From positions 1 through 27,780 of the forward strand of contig JAFGQJ010000064.1 in NCBI GenBank assembly GCA_016935715.1: a stretch of 27,780 nt of DNA, given 5' to 3'. Source of the DNA: Spirochaetales bacterium. GTDB lineage: Bacteria; Spirochaetota; Spirochaetia; SZUA-6; DRHE01. The notes beneath the pieces were generated by a model. The model had not been told where the DNA came from and did no database searches. It was given only the letters and a program-made list of their open reading frames with translations. Positions 6,520-13,909 of this stretch are shown here, piece by piece (position 1 is the stretch's first letter; every line of letters begins with the position of its first letter). The position numbers and the translations under genes are program-made.

Positions 6520-7385
6520 GCACCTCGCTGCTCTCGTATTTGCCACTGATTACGTTTCGAGTCATGCTGGAAATTGTCGAAGGACAGCATCACGCAGCCG
6601 CCGTCTTCGGCTTCCAGCCTGGCCTGCTGGCTGAATATGTTGATATCCACGACTTTGAGGGTTCCCCTTGCCGTCCTGATACGCGTACCCTCCGACGGCA
6701 GAGCTTTCTTGCATTCCCGGTAGGTGTCGTACTCGTAGGCCAGACAGCACAGCAATCTCCCGCAGGGACCGCTGATCTTCATCGAATTCAGGGTGAGGTT
6801 CTGCTCCTTGGCCATTTTGATCGACACGGCGCGCAGCCTGTCGGTCACCCCATGGCAGCAGAAGGTCCGGCCGCAGACCCCCATGCCCCCGACTACGCGC
6901 GCTTCATCCCTCACGCCTATCTGGCGCAGCTCGATGCGTGTTTTGAAAATCCCCACCAGGTCTTTCACCAACTGCCTGAAGTCCACCCTGTTCTCAGCAG
7001 TGAAATAAAACAGAATCTTCTTCTCGTCGATGCAGTAATGGGCGCTGACCAGTTTCATGTCCAGCTCGTGCTCGCTGATTTTTTCTCTGCAGACCTGGAA
7101 CGCGCTTTCCTCTTTCTTCTTGTGAAGCTCGTAGCGCTCGCAATCCGCCTGAGTGGCCTTTCTGCAGATCAGCTGCGGCTCTTTGTTGTCCCCCCGGGCA
7201 CGCCGGGCAATCCCATTGATCCGGCCCAGCTCGAGCCCATAGCGGGTCGGAACCAGCACCAGATCCCCGATGCCCAGATCCGCGCTGCCGTCATGATCGT
7301 AAACATCGGTCGCACTGGAATGCAGTATTTTCACATGATAGAGGGTGCCGACGCCGCTGTCGTTCTGTTGCTCCATCTCTGCCAT
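6513..7385 (-). CDS. ricT: PSP1-domain iron-sulfur protein RicT/YaaT
   Basis: This is a 290-residue cytoplasmic PSP1-family protein. The family signature is cysteine-rich: C171 with C176/C177 (CGRTFCC) and C208 with C213/C214 (GPCGRLLCC). In Bacillus subtilis RicT these ligate Fe-S clusters shared with RicA and RicF, and the complex influences RNase Y-dependent mRNA processing, competence, sporulation and biofilm formation. No ricA or ricF gene is in this window. ATG 7383-7385 lies 10 bases after the stop of the YaaR gene; a second ATG three codons on is also possible. It is the last gene of a minus-strand operon. The YaaR-YaaT neighbourhood is also seen in Firmicutes. The role in this organism is inferred. 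Confidence 0.92.
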   Translation of the reverse strand: MAEMEQQNDSGVGTLYHVKILHSSATDVYDHDGSADLGIGDLVLVPTRYGLELGRINGIARRARGDNKEPQLICRKATQADCERYELHKKKEESAFQVCREKISEHELDMKLVSAHYCIDEKKILFYFTAENRVDFRQLVKDLVGIFKTRIELRQIGVRDEARVVGGMGVCGRTFCCHGVTDRLRAVSIKMAKEQNLTLNSMKISGPCGRLLCCLAYEYDTYRECKKALPSEGTRIRTARGTLKVVDINIFSQQARLEAEDGGCVMLSFDNFQHDSKRNQWQIREQRGAQ

Positions 7386-7395
7386 CTCTTCGCCT

Positions 7396-7881
7396 TCAGG
7401 TCACGAGGTCGACGAGCAAACCCTGGATTTCGTTGATTTTCTCCAGCAGATCCAGCTGCCTGCCCTGATTCTGCAGCACGGACCCCACCAGACGCTCCAG
7501 TTTGCTGTCGATAATCTTCACCTGCGTGAACCGTTTACGCCTCAGAATATTTCCACCGGAAGTCTGCTCTTCCACCGAGAGCATGTTGGCCACGACGTAG
7601 TCGAGAAACGCGCGTACCGCCCGGCGATACCGCTTCACGCTCTCCAGGCTCTGAGATTCGATCAGCATCTCCCCGGTCTGATGGACATCATCGAGCAGCT
7701 GCTCGAGATTTTCACCATGCTCGTTTTGAACATCCACGTCGAACAGCGCAGCCCCATCCTCGGTCGTTTGTTCCACCAGAGACTGGAAGCTCCGGCCTTT
7801 GATCGTTTTCGTGGATTTGTCTTTCTTGCGCCGGGAACGCCCCGACAGATAAGAGCCGTCAAGCGACTCGATTCTATCCAT
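7396..7881 (-). CDS. YaaR-family protein (DUF327)
   Basis: This is a 161-residue protein resembling the YaaR family. A basic, disordered N-terminus (residues about 1-30, with RSRRKKDKSTK) precedes an all-helical body containing the conserved segment VKRYRRAVRAFLDYV and a C-terminal helix with heptad-like leucines (LDLLEKINEIQGLLVDL). There is no membrane segment. The biochemical role of YaaR is unknown, though in Firmicutes the gene lies close to yaaT, as here. ATG 7879-7881 is preceded by CCAGGA. It lies between the bactofilin (58 bases upstream, with a small hairpin) and ricT (10 bases downstream). Confidence 0.85.
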   Translation of the reverse strand: MDRIESLDGSYLSGRSRRKKDKSTKTIKGRSFQSLVEQTTEDGAALFDVDVQNEHGENLEQLLDDVHQTGEMLIESQSLESVKRYRRAVRAFLDYVVANMLSVEEQTSGGNILRRKRFTQVKIIDSKLERLVGSVLQNQGRQLDLLEKINEIQGLLVDLVT

Positions 7882-7923
7882 ATCCTGGCCTCATGAACAA
7901 CCCGGTCCCGAAGAAAACCCTCA

Positions 7924-7938
7924 AGCGGGTCACCCGCT
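7924..7938 (-). other. Short perfect palindrome after the bactofilin gene
   Basis: AGCGGGT and ACCCGCT flank a single central base, directly after the bactofilin stop. In RNA it would fold as a 5-bp GC-rich hairpin with a 5-base loop. The minus-strand sequence that follows (TTGAGGGTTTTC) is not a proper U-tract, so it is at best an attenuator or RNA-stability element within the operon. Confidence 0.35.
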
Positions 7939-7939
7939 G

Positions 7940-8413
7940 TTACCCGGCGACGCTTCGATTCTCCCTGGCATCGGGAACCGAAACGGGCTGCTTCTCCGGG
8001 GAGCCCTCGCCCGGGGCATAGGATTCGGGCTCGGCCTTCTCGACGGGGGCTTTTGCGGCTCTGGCCTCCGGCTGTACGATCCTGGCGGTGCCGTTGAAAA
8101 TCACACCCTCTTCGACGATGAAGCGGGGACTGTGTATGTTTCCCAAAACGATGCCGGTGGACAGAATAACCACCTTCTCATTGGCAAAAATGTTCCCGCG
8201 GAGAATACCCCCCACGACGACAGTCCCGGCATAGACCGTGCATTCGGCCCGTCCATTCTTGCCCACGAGCACCTTGCCTTCGGTACGGACCGTGCCGCAG
8301 AAATCTCCATCGATTCGGAGCAATCCGTTTAGATCGAACTCCCCGTTGAAGCGGGTTCCTTCACCGATAATCGAATTGATATAGGGCCCGCCGGGAATCT
8401 GGACATCACTCAT
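7940..8413 (-). CDS. Bactofilin (polymer-forming cytoskeletal protein)
   Basis: This is a 157-residue bactofilin. The central domain (about residues 14-115) is the right-handed beta-helix with recurring Gly/Val/Ile turns (LLRIDGDFCGTVRTEGKVLV, GNIFANEKVVIL), flanked by a short N-terminus and a disordered, Pro/Glu/Ala-rich C-terminal tail. Bactofilins polymerise without nucleotide and scaffold cell-wall enzymes at the membrane. The gene starts 9 bases after the stop of an M23 peptidase, the same pairing found for Helicobacter CcmA and its Csd peptidases, where it determines cell shape. A role in local peptidoglycan trimming or cell curvature is therefore a good inference. AGGGG lies about 6 bases before the ATG. 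Confidence 0.95.
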   Translation of the reverse strand: MSDVQIPGGPYINSIIGEGTRFNGEFDLNGLLRIDGDFCGTVRTEGKVLVGKNGRAECTVYAGTVVVGGILRGNIFANEKVVILSTGIVLGNIHSPRFIVEEGVIFNGTARIVQPEARAAKAPVEKAEPESYAPGEGSPEKQPVSVPDARENRSVAG

Positions 8414-8422
8414 GAAGAGCCC

Positions 8423-9469
8423 CTATTTCCCGGAGGTGACGGATTTCTTGATCAGAGGGCTGCGGATGCTCAAGAACTGTTCCGGATCGACGACCTGGGT
8501 GCCTATGCCCACCTCGTAGTGCAGGTGAGGACCGGTGGACAGTCCGGAGCTTCCCATGTAGCCGATGATCTGCCCGCGCCGGACCTCCTGCCCCTTCTGA
8601 ACGATGATCCTGTCCAGGTGACCGAAGCGGGTATGGAATCCGTAGTTGTGTCGCAGCACGATGTACCAGCCCAATCCCATGGGGTCATTGTCGATCTTCT
8701 GCACCTTGCCATTGGCCGTAGCTACGATCGGCACGCCGTATCCCCAGGCTATGTCGATCCCCTTGTGCAGATACCAACCTCCGGTGAAGGGGTGTTTGGC
8801 CGGGCCGAAACGGTTGGTGATGTTTCCGTGTACACCCTTGAGGGGCCACAAGGTCGGAATATCCACCAGAAGTTCTCTCTGAGCCTCGAGAACCTGGTGG
8901 ATCTCCCCCAGCGGTTCGACGGCGTTCTCGAGGTACGTGCGCAGGCTGATGAGATCGCTCAGATCCCTCAGATTTCCGAACTCGACATCCTCCAGGCTGA
9001 CAAGAGAGGACAGATCGCCGCCTACCCCCTGCTCGAGATAGTTTTTGGCTCCGTCGGTCCCGATCTCCGTCAGGACGCCTTCCATTCGGCCTTTGAAGTC
9101 CTTCACTACCCTGCGCAGCTCGACAATCTCGTCCTTGAAACTTTCCAGAGAGGCCTCGCTGGCATTCAGATTGCTGGACATCTTGAGAAACTGGTCATTC
9201 GTGGTCGTGAAATGGGTGGTCATGCCGATAAAACCGACCAGGAGGAGGGACAGCAGAAAAACGATAAAGATGAGAGTAAAAACCGAGATCTGGAAGTTGA
9301 AGATCCTCTTTTCCGAATGAGGGATGAACATCACGGTGAACCGCTGTTTTCCCTTTTGATGCACCTTCTTGAAGAAGGACAACACTCCCTGCCAGAAGAC
9401 CCTCAATCTCTTGCCAAGGCTGTCGACGATCTCATTCTCTATCTTCTTATATTGATGTGCCGGTGACAC
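8423..9469 (-). CDS. Membrane-anchored M23 (LytM) metallopeptidase
   Basis: This is a 348-residue peptidoglycan endopeptidase. A cytoplasmic N-terminus is followed by one membrane helix (62-83), a coiled-coil linker (about 95-200) and a C-terminal M23 domain. Zinc-site residues are visible: H235 and D239 in HKGID, and H317 in the HLH motif (315-317), with H284 (GHLDR) as a further conserved His. All expected catalytic residues are present, so it should be an active enzyme acting in the periplasm rather than a degenerate EnvC/NlpD-type activator. GTG 9467-9469 is the start, supported by GGGGAG about 6 bases upstream. It is the first gene of an operon with bactofilin, YaaR and RicT, and has a good promoter at 9502-9530. 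Confidence 0.94.
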   Translation of the reverse strand: MSPAHQYKKIENEIVDSLGKRLRVFWQGVLSFFKKVHQKGKQRFTVMFIPHSEKRIFNFQISVFTLIFIVFLLSLLLVGFIGMTTHFTTTNDQFLKMSSNLNASEASLESFKDEIVELRRVVKDFKGRMEGVLTEIGTDGAKNYLEQGVGGDLSSLVSLEDVEFGNLRDLSDLISLRTYLENAVEPLGEIHQVLEAQRELLVDIPTLWPLKGVHGNITNRFGPAKHPFTGGWYLHKGIDIAWGYGVPIVATANGKVQKIDNDPMGLGWYIVLRHNYGFHTRFGHLDRIIVQKGQEVRRGQIIGYMGSSGLSTGPHLHYEVGIGTQVVDPEQFLSIRSPLIKKSVTSGK

Positions 9470-9501
9470 CGATTTCTCCCCTCTCTATCATCGACCGGTT
9501 G

Positions 9502-9530
9502 CTAGTATTTTGTAAACGGGTTGTTGTAAA
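9502..9530 (-). promoter_or_regulatory. Promoter of the M23-bactofilin-YaaR-RicT operon
   Basis: On the minus strand TTTACA (9525-9530), a 17-base spacer and TACTAG (9502-9507) give a predicted start near 9495, about 26 bases before GTG 9469. No other promoter-like sequence is evident in the short gaps within the operon. Confidence 0.55.
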
Positions 9531-9598
9531 TGGCTACAATTGCTAAACACTACCATGTGCCTATTTATTTGTCAAACCACTTTTCGAGCGTTTCATTA

Positions 9599-9628
9599 TT
9601 GACTTGCTTCCCCCCTCCATGGTATTCT
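9599..9628 (+). promoter_or_regulatory. Promoter of the TatD-dus operon
   Basis: TTGACT (9599-9604), an 18-base spacer and TATTCT (9623-9628) match a sigma-70 promoter. The predicted start near 9635 gives a leader of about 105 bases that includes the hairpin at 9671-9698. Confidence 0.55.
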
Positions 9629-9670
9629 CTGATCCTGGCTTCTTCACCGCACAATCCTAGTTTGAGCGGA

Positions 9671-9698
9671 CCGGGATTCCGGAGGGCCGGCATCCCGG
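9671..9698 (+). other. Hairpin in the TatD 5' leader
   Basis: CCGGGAT (9671-9677) and ATCCCGG (9692-9698) form a perfect 7-bp stem around a 14-base GC-rich loop, about 40 bases before the TatD start. No T-run follows, so it is not a terminator. It matches no riboswitch that I recognise. Confidence 0.35.
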
Positions 9699-9740
9699 CT
9701 GTGAAGCAACCTCAATAATTTTAAGCAAAAGTGGAGAGAT

Positions 9741-10523
9741 ATGAGACTCTTCGATTCACACGCACATATTGGTCTCATTACCGAAGATCCGATCGAACAA
9801 CTGATGGTCGTTCAGGAAGCGAAGCAGGAGGACGTGGTCGGCATCGTCAGCATCTGCAACAATCTTCGGGATTTCTACCAGGTATACGAGAACCTGAAGA
9901 CCGAAGACCACATTTACCACAGCATCGGCGTTTCTCCCTCCGAGGTCTCGCGGCCCGGGGATGACTGGGAAGCCAGCGTCACCGAGGGCAGCAAAATGGA
10001 CCGGGTGGTGGCAGTCGGCGAAATCGGCCTGGACTACTACCATAAATTCGGAGATCGGGACTCCCAGGTGGAGCTGTTCATCCGCCAGCTCGATCTTGCC
10101 CAAAAACTGAACCTCCCCGTGATTATCCATAACCGGGAGGCGGGCAGCGATGTCCTGGAAATCCTGAAAGAGCGGCTCCCCGACAGGGGCGGTATTCTGC
10201 ACTGTTATTCAGAGGATTTCGCCTATGCGGAGAGAGCCCTCGAGCTGAACCTGTACATCTCCTTCGCCGGAAATGTGACCTACCGCAACGCCCGCAACCT
10301 CCATGAGACGGCCAAACAGATGCCTCTCGAGCGGATGCTCATCGAGAGCGAATCGCCGTTCATGGTACCGGCCTCCTACAGGGGCAAGAGAAACAAGCCA
10401 TCGTACCTGAAAGAAACAGCGGCTTTCATCGCCGAAATGAGGGAAATGCCGGTAGAGGAATTCGCGGAAAGCATCTATCAGAACAGCCTGACCATCTTCA
10501 ACCTCGAAGGTTTGCACACATAG
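9741..10523 (+). CDS. TatD-family metal-dependent hydrolase
   Basis: This is a 260-residue TIM-barrel protein of the TatD family, whose members are metal-dependent DNases, often 3'-5' exonucleases in DNA repair or D-aminoacyl-tRNA quality control. Metal-site motifs are present: HAH at residues 7-9, GEIGLDYY with the ligand Glu, IIHNRE and HCYSED. The last motif, usually ETDAP, reads ESESP here: the usual Asp is Glu. ATG 9741 is preceded by AGTGGAG (9730-9736). The dus gene follows after 21 bases in the same reading frame, so they form an operon. The exact substrate cannot be read from sequence. Confidence 0.92.
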   Translation: MRLFDSHAHIGLITEDPIEQLMVVQEAKQEDVVGIVSICNNLRDFYQVYENLKTEDHIYHSIGVSPSEVSRPGDDWEASVTEGSKMDRVVAVGEIGLDYYHKFGDRDSQVELFIRQLDLAQKLNLPVIIHNREAGSDVLEILKERLPDRGGILHCYSEDFAYAERALELNLYISFAGNVTYRNARNLHETAKQMPLERMLIESESPFMVPASYRGKRNKPSYLKETAAFIAEMREMPVEEFAESIYQNSLTIFNLEGLHT

Positions 10524-10544
10524 GGTCCGCCGACATCGGGTCTG

Positions 10545-11552
10545 TTGACACAGGAACCGCTGATTGCATTTCTGAAGCCGATCGAACTTCCAGGACTCAC
10601 TACGACCGGGAACCTTTTCCTGGCACCGCTGGCCGGATACTCCGACGCAGCCTTCCGCTCGATCTGCATCGAGTGGGGCGCCGATCTCTGCTTCACGGAG
10701 ATGATCTCCGCGGAGGGGATCGTCAGAGACAACGCGAAGACCCTCGAGCTCCTTCAGCGAGCCGACACCGAAAGGCAGTTCGCCGTCCAGCTCTTCGCCT
10801 CCGAACCCGTCGTTGCCGGCCGGGCCGTTCGCAAGCTCGCCCGCCATCGGCCTGATCTGTTCGATCTGAACTGCGGCTGCTCGGTCCCCAAGGTGCTGAA
10901 AAGCGGCTGCGGTGCGGCCCTGCTGCGCACCCCCGAAAGGATAGCCGACATCGTGAGAGCAATGCGGGGGGAAACAGACCGTCCCGTATCGGTGAAGCTG
11001 AGAAGCGGCTGGGATCACAACACCATCAACTATCTGCGCTGCGCCGAGTCGGCCGAGGAAGGGGGGGCGGCCATGGTGTGTTTGCATCCCAGAACCCGAT
11101 CGCAGGGATTCTCCGGCTCCGCACGACTGACCGATCTGAAAACCCTCAAAGCCAACTGCAGCGTTCCGGTAATAGGCTCGGGAGACCTGTTCACGCCGGA
11201 AGCCGCTGTGCGCACCTTCCGTGAATCCCGCTGCGACGGCCTCATGTTCGCCCGGGGGGCGCTCGGGAATCCCTTTATCTTCACGGCTGTCAGGCAGCTG
11301 CTGGAGAAAGGTCAGGAAGACGCTCCTCCCGGTCCGCGGCTCCGCCTGGAAACCGCTCTGCGGCAGCTCGAGCAAACGGTGCGGTTCAAGGGAGAGCTTC
11401 GGGCCTGCAAGGAAATGAGAAAACACTTCTGCTGGTACAGCAAGGGCATACCCGGGGGAGCCGAGCTGAGGGCCCGGGCCGTACGGGCACAGAAGGTTCG
11501 GGATTACGAAGATCTCGTCGAGAGATTTCTGACGACAGGTAGTTTTAAGTAA
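10545..11552 (+). CDS. tRNA-dihydrouridine synthase family protein
   Basis: This is a 335-residue flavin-dependent Dus enzyme, which reduces uridine to dihydrouridine in tRNA D-loops. The N-terminal FMN-binding TIM barrel begins LFLAPLAGYSDAAFR; the NxGC block holding the conserved Cys reads LNCGCSVPKV, followed by SGCGAALL. SVKLRSGW, the HPRTRSQGF segment and IGSGDL are further family motifs. The usual Pro after the conserved Cys is Ser here. The helical C-terminal domain contains MRKHFCWYSKGIPG, as in bacterial Dus. The start is probably TTG 10545: the frame is open only from the TatD stop (10521-10523) and no ATG or GTG fits. There is no convincing Shine-Dalgarno, so translation probably depends on TatD. 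Confidence 0.93.
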   Translation: MTQEPLIAFLKPIELPGLTTTGNLFLAPLAGYSDAAFRSICIEWGADLCFTEMISAEGIVRDNAKTLELLQRADTERQFAVQLFASEPVVAGRAVRKLARHRPDLFDLNCGCSVPKVLKSGCGAALLRTPERIADIVRAMRGETDRPVSVKLRSGWDHNTINYLRCAESAEEGGAAMVCLHPRTRSQGFSGSARLTDLKTLKANCSVPVIGSGDLFTPEAAVRTFRESRCDGLMFARGALGNPFIFTAVRQLLEKGQEDAPPGPRLRLETALRQLEQTVRFKGELRACKEMRKHFCWYSKGIPGGAELRARAVRAQKVRDYEDLVERFLTTGSFK

Positions 11553-11572
11553 CGGCTTTTTCAGGGTATAAT
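11544..11572 (+). promoter_or_regulatory. Promoter with consensus TATAAT directly before the DUF5312-like gene
   Basis: A consensus TATAAT (11567-11572) has a weak -35 TTTAAG (11544-11549) at a 17-base spacing, overlapping the 3' end of dus. The predicted start is near 11579-11582, that is, at or within 3 bases of the GTG start codon. Confidence 0.5.
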
Positions 11573-11581
11573 GAAACAGCC

Positions 11582-13174
11582 GTGGCCGCTTTTATTGCAT
11601 ATCTACAAGATATAATATTCACCCTGTTCAACCGCAACCCGGAGGAGATGGAAAAACGGCGGCGCCTGCGGGCTCTCCGCGAGGACTTGAAGAAGGTTCG
11701 CCCCCTTTACTATCGCAGCTCCACCGGGCAGATCCTGCCGGGTTTTGCCTCCTCTATCCTGAACCTGGCTCTCGTGCTCCGGCCTCTGCGGGACGTTTTC
11801 GAGAAAACCGTCGACAACCCGGATTCCAAACTGGCTCAGAGGTACAGAGACTATCTGGTCACGGCGAGACTCCCGGAAAATCTGCAGGATCTGCACGCCT
11901 CTTTCTCCTACACGGCACTCAAAAAAAGGGTGTCCGATTCCTCCGATCCGGAAGGGGAGCTGCAGAAAATCGACGGCGAAATCGACCAGCTGTTGGCCGG
12001 GCTGGCGACCAGAGAATTCCATGGGTTCGACATCGCCTACACGGCGATGAATCGTCTCATCAGCCTCAGTCAGCACAACTTCATGCCGATGATGCGTCTC
12101 TTCGATCCGGCACTGAAATCACTGGACAGCGTCGATCCGGCTGCGCTGCGACACGCATCCGGAGAGGAGTTGTTCCAGGAACTGCTGGATTTCTACTTCG
12201 TGCTCGCCGGATTCGATTACTCGGACAGCGTGGAAAAGAACATCGGTCTTCTCCTGGAGCGCCTGTCCCGGGATCGAGCCGAAGAGGCAAAAGCCCGACT
12301 GAAGAAAGTGCTGCTGCGACTGCAGAAACTGCTTTCCGAACAGCTCGGCTCCCGAACCATCCTGATCCTGCTCCGGCTGATCCAGAAAGATCCCTTCTTC
12401 GTTCCCCAGTCCATCCAGGAGGAGAGCTCGTTCCTGGAAGCCTACAAGAACCGCCTCCAGATCAACTATCAGCGCAGCAGGGAACGCATCCAGCAGCAGA
12501 TGCGGGAGCTCTCGGTAAGGGAAGATCTCGAGCGGCTCTTTCCCGCGGGGCAGCCCGAACAGATAGAGGGGTACAGGGAAGATATCGACCAGGCCCTGCA
12601 GGAGCGGGACTTCGATAGTTTTCTCCACATACGACCGCTGCGGATCTTGAAAAACTACATACGGGTCCATTTCTTCCGGGAGCTGAGAGACCCTTTGAAG
12701 AGACTGATCGTGGAAGGGAAATTCGAAAACAGGATTTTCCAGAATATGTTCACGAATACCTACTTCCAGTGCGAATCGATGGACAGCAGGATCATTCAGT
12801 TCGAAGAGCAGCTGCAGGGCTCCGGCACACAGTCGATCAAGAAACTTCCGAAGTACATCGAGTTGTTGGACCAGGGCAAGCCCGTTCACAACATGGTCAC
12901 CACGGTACTGGATTCGATCGAAAAGGAATCCAAGAAGATCGTCGAGGAAGGGGCAAACAGCTTCTACAATCTGTGCGTGATCCTGCTGGAGGTTCTCAAC
13001 GACGCCAGGCTCAAGACCCCGCTGCAGGTGAGCAACATCAAGGCCCTGTCGGGAAGAAAATCCCAGGAATACCTGTCCCGCGTGTCCTACGGGTACAACA
13101 ACCTGTTTCTGTTTTCCAAGATCATGAAAAATTTCACCACGATCAAGCAGCTCACGATGGCGGAAGATGTTTAG
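11582..13174 (+). CDS. Spirochaete DUF5312-like helical protein
   Basis: This is a 530-residue protein resembling the family I recall as DUF5312, found in spirochaetes and without known function. The N-terminal block (about residues 1-75: a hydrophobic helix DIIFTLF, then RRRLRALREDLKKV and a SSTGQILPGFAS segment) is the most family-like. The remainder is predicted all-helical, with many Leu/Arg/Glu heptad-like stretches (for example 270-340). There is no signal peptide and no strong membrane helix. GTG 11582 is the best start because it keeps the conserved N-terminus; it lacks a Shine-Dalgarno and sits 9 bases after a consensus -10, so a leaderless transcript is likely. An internal ATG at 11648 would cut off the family-like start. 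The 3' end overlaps rlmB by 4 bases. Confidence 0.88.
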   Translation: MAAFIAYLQDIIFTLFNRNPEEMEKRRRLRALREDLKKVRPLYYRSSTGQILPGFASSILNLALVLRPLRDVFEKTVDNPDSKLAQRYRDYLVTARLPENLQDLHASFSYTALKKRVSDSSDPEGELQKIDGEIDQLLAGLATREFHGFDIAYTAMNRLISLSQHNFMPMMRLFDPALKSLDSVDPAALRHASGEELFQELLDFYFVLAGFDYSDSVEKNIGLLLERLSRDRAEEAKARLKKVLLRLQKLLSEQLGSRTILILLRLIQKDPFFVPQSIQEESSFLEAYKNRLQINYQRSRERIQQQMRELSVREDLERLFPAGQPEQIEGYREDIDQALQERDFDSFLHIRPLRILKNYIRVHFFRELRDPLKRLIVEGKFENRIFQNMFTNTYFQCESMDSRIIQFEEQLQGSGTQSIKKLPKYIELLDQGKPVHNMVTTVLDSIEKESKKIVEEGANSFYNLCVILLEVLNDARLKTPLQVSNIKALSGRKSQEYLSRVSYGYNNLFLFSKIMKNFTTIKQLTMAEDV

Positions 13175-13908
13175 GGGAATGCGGGAAATCCCTGCTGCCG
13201 GCGGACCTCGTAGAGGAGGATTCCCGCCGCCACGGAAACATTGAAGGAATCCACCCGGCCCCGGCTGGGTATCCGCACCAGGAAATCACAGCGCTCTCTG
13301 ACCAGTCTCCTCAGGCCTCTGTGCTCGCCTCCCATGACCAGAGCCACCGGTCCGTCGAAGCGGACCGTCTGCAGGCTCTCGCCATCCATATCCGCTCCGT
13401 AGATCCAGTAGCGGCTGCGTTTGCACCTCTCGATCGCCTGCACCAGATTCCCGACCGGAACCAGCGGGACGTAGCGGCTGGCTCCGGCCGAAGCTCTGAT
13501 CACCCCGGGAGTCTGCGAGACGCTGCGGCGGATCGTGGTCACCACCAGATCCACCCCGAGCTGGTCCGCCGAGCGCAGGACGGCACCGAGATTGCGGGGA
13601 TCGTTGAGCTCGTCGAGCAGAAGGATCAACGGAGCGCTGCCCTGGATCGCCGCCAGAGCAGTCTGCAGATTCGCCTTGACGGTCCCGGGACCGCCGGGGG
13701 ATTCATAAAGAAGGACCACTCCCTGGTGGCGATCGTGCCCGCAGATCCGGTTCAACTCCTTGACCGCAGCGGACCTGACTGCAACGCCCTGTCCCTGGGC
13801 AAGGGCTTTGAGGGCCTGGCTGCGCGGACCGCTTCTGGATACGAGCAGGGAACCGTGAACGCCCGAACGAAGGCTTTCCTCTACGGCGTGAAATCCGCAG
13901 ATGACCAT
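13171..13908 (-). CDS. rlmB: RlmB-type rRNA 2'-O-methyltransferase (SpoU/TrmH family)
   Basis: This is a 245-residue SPOUT methyltransferase that uses S-adenosylmethionine to methylate a ribose 2'-O in RNA; RlmB acts on 23S rRNA G2251. An N-terminal L30e-like substrate domain (about 1-75, ICGFHAVEESLRSG) is followed by the trefoil-knot domain. SpoU motif 1 is DPRNLGAVLRSAD, motif 2 is VMGGEHRGLRRLV and motif 3 is the SFNVSVAAGILLYE segment. Other TrmH-family targets cannot be excluded, but the N-terminus fits RlmB. The ATG lies one base past the stop of the calcium-repeat gene and has no good Shine-Dalgarno, so coupling is likely. The stop codon interlocks with that of the converging DUF5312-like gene (TTAG). 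Confidence 0.92.
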   Translation of the reverse strand: MVICGFHAVEESLRSGVHGSLLVSRSGPRSQALKALAQGQGVAVRSAAVKELNRICGHDRHQGVVLLYESPGGPGTVKANLQTALAAIQGSAPLILLLDELNDPRNLGAVLRSADQLGVDLVVTTIRRSVSQTPGVIRASAGASRYVPLVPVGNLVQAIERCKRSRYWIYGADMDGESLQTVRFDGPVALVMGGEHRGLRRLVRERCDFLVRIPSRGRVDSFNVSVAAGILLYEVRRQQGFPAFP

Positions 13909-13909
13909 G

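Noticed and set aside
9530..9718. 62-residue open frame in the M23-TatD gap
   Set aside because: No Shine-Dalgarno, no recognisable domain, and the stretch contains the promoters of both flanking operons.
10209..11426. Minus-strand open frame of about 400 residues across tatD and dus
   Set aside because: It is the mirror of two clearly recognised enzymes; its composition is typical of antisense frames in GC-rich DNA.
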